A stretch of 50,365 nt of DNA from Polaribacter sp. (lineage in GTDB: Bacteria; Bacteroidota; Bacteroidia; Flavobacteriales; Flavobacteriaceae): positions 1 to 50,365 of the forward strand of contig JALQYN010000006.1 of assembly GCA_023254055.1 (NCBI GenBank). Direction: 5' to 3'. Position 1 is the stretch's first letter. Each line of letters opens with the position of its first letter. The notes below the pieces were generated by a model. That model saw nothing but the letters and a program-made list of their open reading frames with translations, searched no databases and was not told the DNA's origin. The translations under genes were made by a program, and so were the position numbers. Shown piece after piece: positions 49,610 through 50,365 of the stretch.

Positions 49610-50365
49610 ATGCCTTTAATTTCTAAGAAAGGAACTTTAATGCCAGAATCACCAATTCGTAAATTGGTGCCCTATGCAGAAAACGCATATAAACAAGGCA
49701 AAACAGTATATCATTTAAACATTGGACAACCTGATATTAAAACACCTCAGGTTGCATTAGATGCAGTTTCAGTTCATTCATTAACAACAATTGCCTATAC
49801 CAGATCTGAAGGTTCAGAAGCCTATAGAACAAAAATAGCTAACTATTACAGCAAACATAACATTCATGTTAAACATGATGATATAATAGTTACAACAGGT
49901 GGTAGTGAAGCATTACTTTTTGCTTTTGGAAGTATTATGGATGTTGATGATGAAATTATTATTCCTGAACCTTTCTATGCAAACTACAACGGTTTTTCTG
50001 TTGCTTCCGGAGTAAATGTTGTTCCGGTTATTTCAAAAATTGAAGACAATTTTGCATTGCCTCCTATAGAAGAATTTGAAAAATTAATTTCTCCAAAAAC
50101 AAAAGCTATCTTGATTTGTAATCCAGGAAATCCAACTGGATACATCTATAGTAAAGAAGAAATTCAAAAATTAGCAGCCATTGTTAAAAAACACGATTTG
50201 TTTTTAATTTCTGATGAAGTGTATAGAGAATTTGCTTATGATGGCATAGAGCACTATTCAATTTTACAAGAAGAAAGTTTAACTGAAAATGCTATTATTA
50301 TTGACTCTGTATCGAAAAGATATAGCATGTGTGGCGCAAGAATTGGCTGTTTGGTATCAAGGAAT
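49610..50365 (+). CDS. Pyridoxal-phosphate aminotransferase, class I (3' truncated)
   Basis: Aspartate-aminotransferase-type class I/II enzyme. The first 252 residues are visible; the frame runs off the window without a stop. Recognisable parts are IRKLVPYAENAYKQGKTVYHLNIGQPD near 16-42 (substrate-binding loop), TTGGSEALLFAF near 95-106 (phosphate-binding), CNPGNPTG near 167-174 with the catalytic-site Asn, SDEVYREF near 203-210 with the Asp/Tyr, and the PLP lysine in DSVSKRYSMCGARIG near 236-250. It transfers amino groups between amino and keto acids; specificity cannot be set from a partial sequence. It is divergent from the aspartyl protease gene. Confidence 0.9.
   Translation, partial: MPLISKKGTLMPESPIRKLVPYAENAYKQGKTVYHLNIGQPDIKTPQVALDAVSVHSLTTIAYTRSEGSEAYRTKIANYYSKHNIHVKHDDIIVTTGGSEALLFAFGSIMDVDDEIIIPEPFYANYNGFSVASGVNVVPVISKIEDNFALPPIEEFEKLISPKTKAILICNPGNPTGYIYSKEEIQKLAAIVKKHDLFLISDEVYREFAYDGIEHYSILQEESLTENAIIIDSVSKRYSMCGARIGCLVSRN

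Noticed and set aside
1..50365. tRNA, rRNA, CRISPR array, phage or toxin-antitoxin system
   Set aside because: I looked for cloverleaf-like GC islands, regularly spaced direct repeats and typical gene pairs and saw none; a tRNA scan was not possible here.

Overview
The window looks like about 50 kb of chromosome from an AT-rich marine-type Flavobacteriaceae (Bacteroidota; Polaribacter/Tenacibaculum-like). The grounds are the codon and base bias, repeated copies of the Bacteroidota -7 promoter box TAnnTTTG, few Shine-Dalgarno sites, and many flavobacterial families (BatA-domain protein, DUF2400, KdnA/KdnB, a cyclophilin-FKBP fusion, DUF6090, DUF1573, a putative ECF 'sensor'). The species is inferred, not proven. 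No rRNA, tRNA, CRISPR array, phage, transposase or integrase was seen.

Layout. 1-5.3 kb: 3' part of a LolD-like ATPase, DUF2400 protein, BatA-domain membrane protein, a dihydroorotase homologue lacking its metal-ligand histidines, and an esterase, all on +. 5.4-7.9 kb: a frameshifted DUF3472-type lipoprotein gene and a secreted alpha/beta hydrolase lying inside a repeat-bounded unit. 7.9-12.5 kb: MBL hydrolase and a divergent conserved protein, then an ECF sigma / membrane anti-sigma-like / periplasmic protein operon and two small conserved genes. 12.5-17.4 kb (minus): kdnB, HAD phosphatase, kdsB, kdnA and manA, a set for 8-amino-Kdo lipid A core sugar plus hexose-phosphate supply. 17.6-22.4 kb: a potassium-channel protein with a large periplasmic domain, a cyclophilin lipoprotein, and a tandem DUF6090 membrane-protein array with a tiny gene and a truncated copy. 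22-28.5 kb: queD-like gene behind a 9-copy heptamer repeat, idi, cyclophilin, prfC, an outer-membrane protein, cyclophilin-FKBP fusion, and a c-type haem protein. 28.6-37.2 kb: nhaA, secreted peptidase E-like protein, FG-GAP protein, secreted amidohydrolase, sulfatase, TPR lipoprotein, DinB/YfiT, Mpo1-like, CsaA-like and Pmp3 proteins. 37.3-41.3 kb: M14 carboxypeptidase and a second repeat-bounded unit carrying a DUF1801-YdeI-CDGSH gene and a DUF1801 gene. 41.4-50.4 kb: a 970-aa FAD/Fe-S oxidoreductase, a small membrane protein, valS, DUF1573, a retropepsin-PDZ protein and the 5' part of an aminotransferase.

The most unusual signal is a pair of about 1.2-1.3 kb units (6683-7893 and 40043-41309). 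They carry unrelated genes but share the same left boundary, the same foldable right boundary, and inverted TTAGCGAA-type ends. They look like integron-cassette-like or MITE-like gene carriers; this is inference from two copies. A second theme is short interspersed repeats of the GTCATTGCGA type, one of which sits in frame inside the 970-aa oxidoreductase gene.
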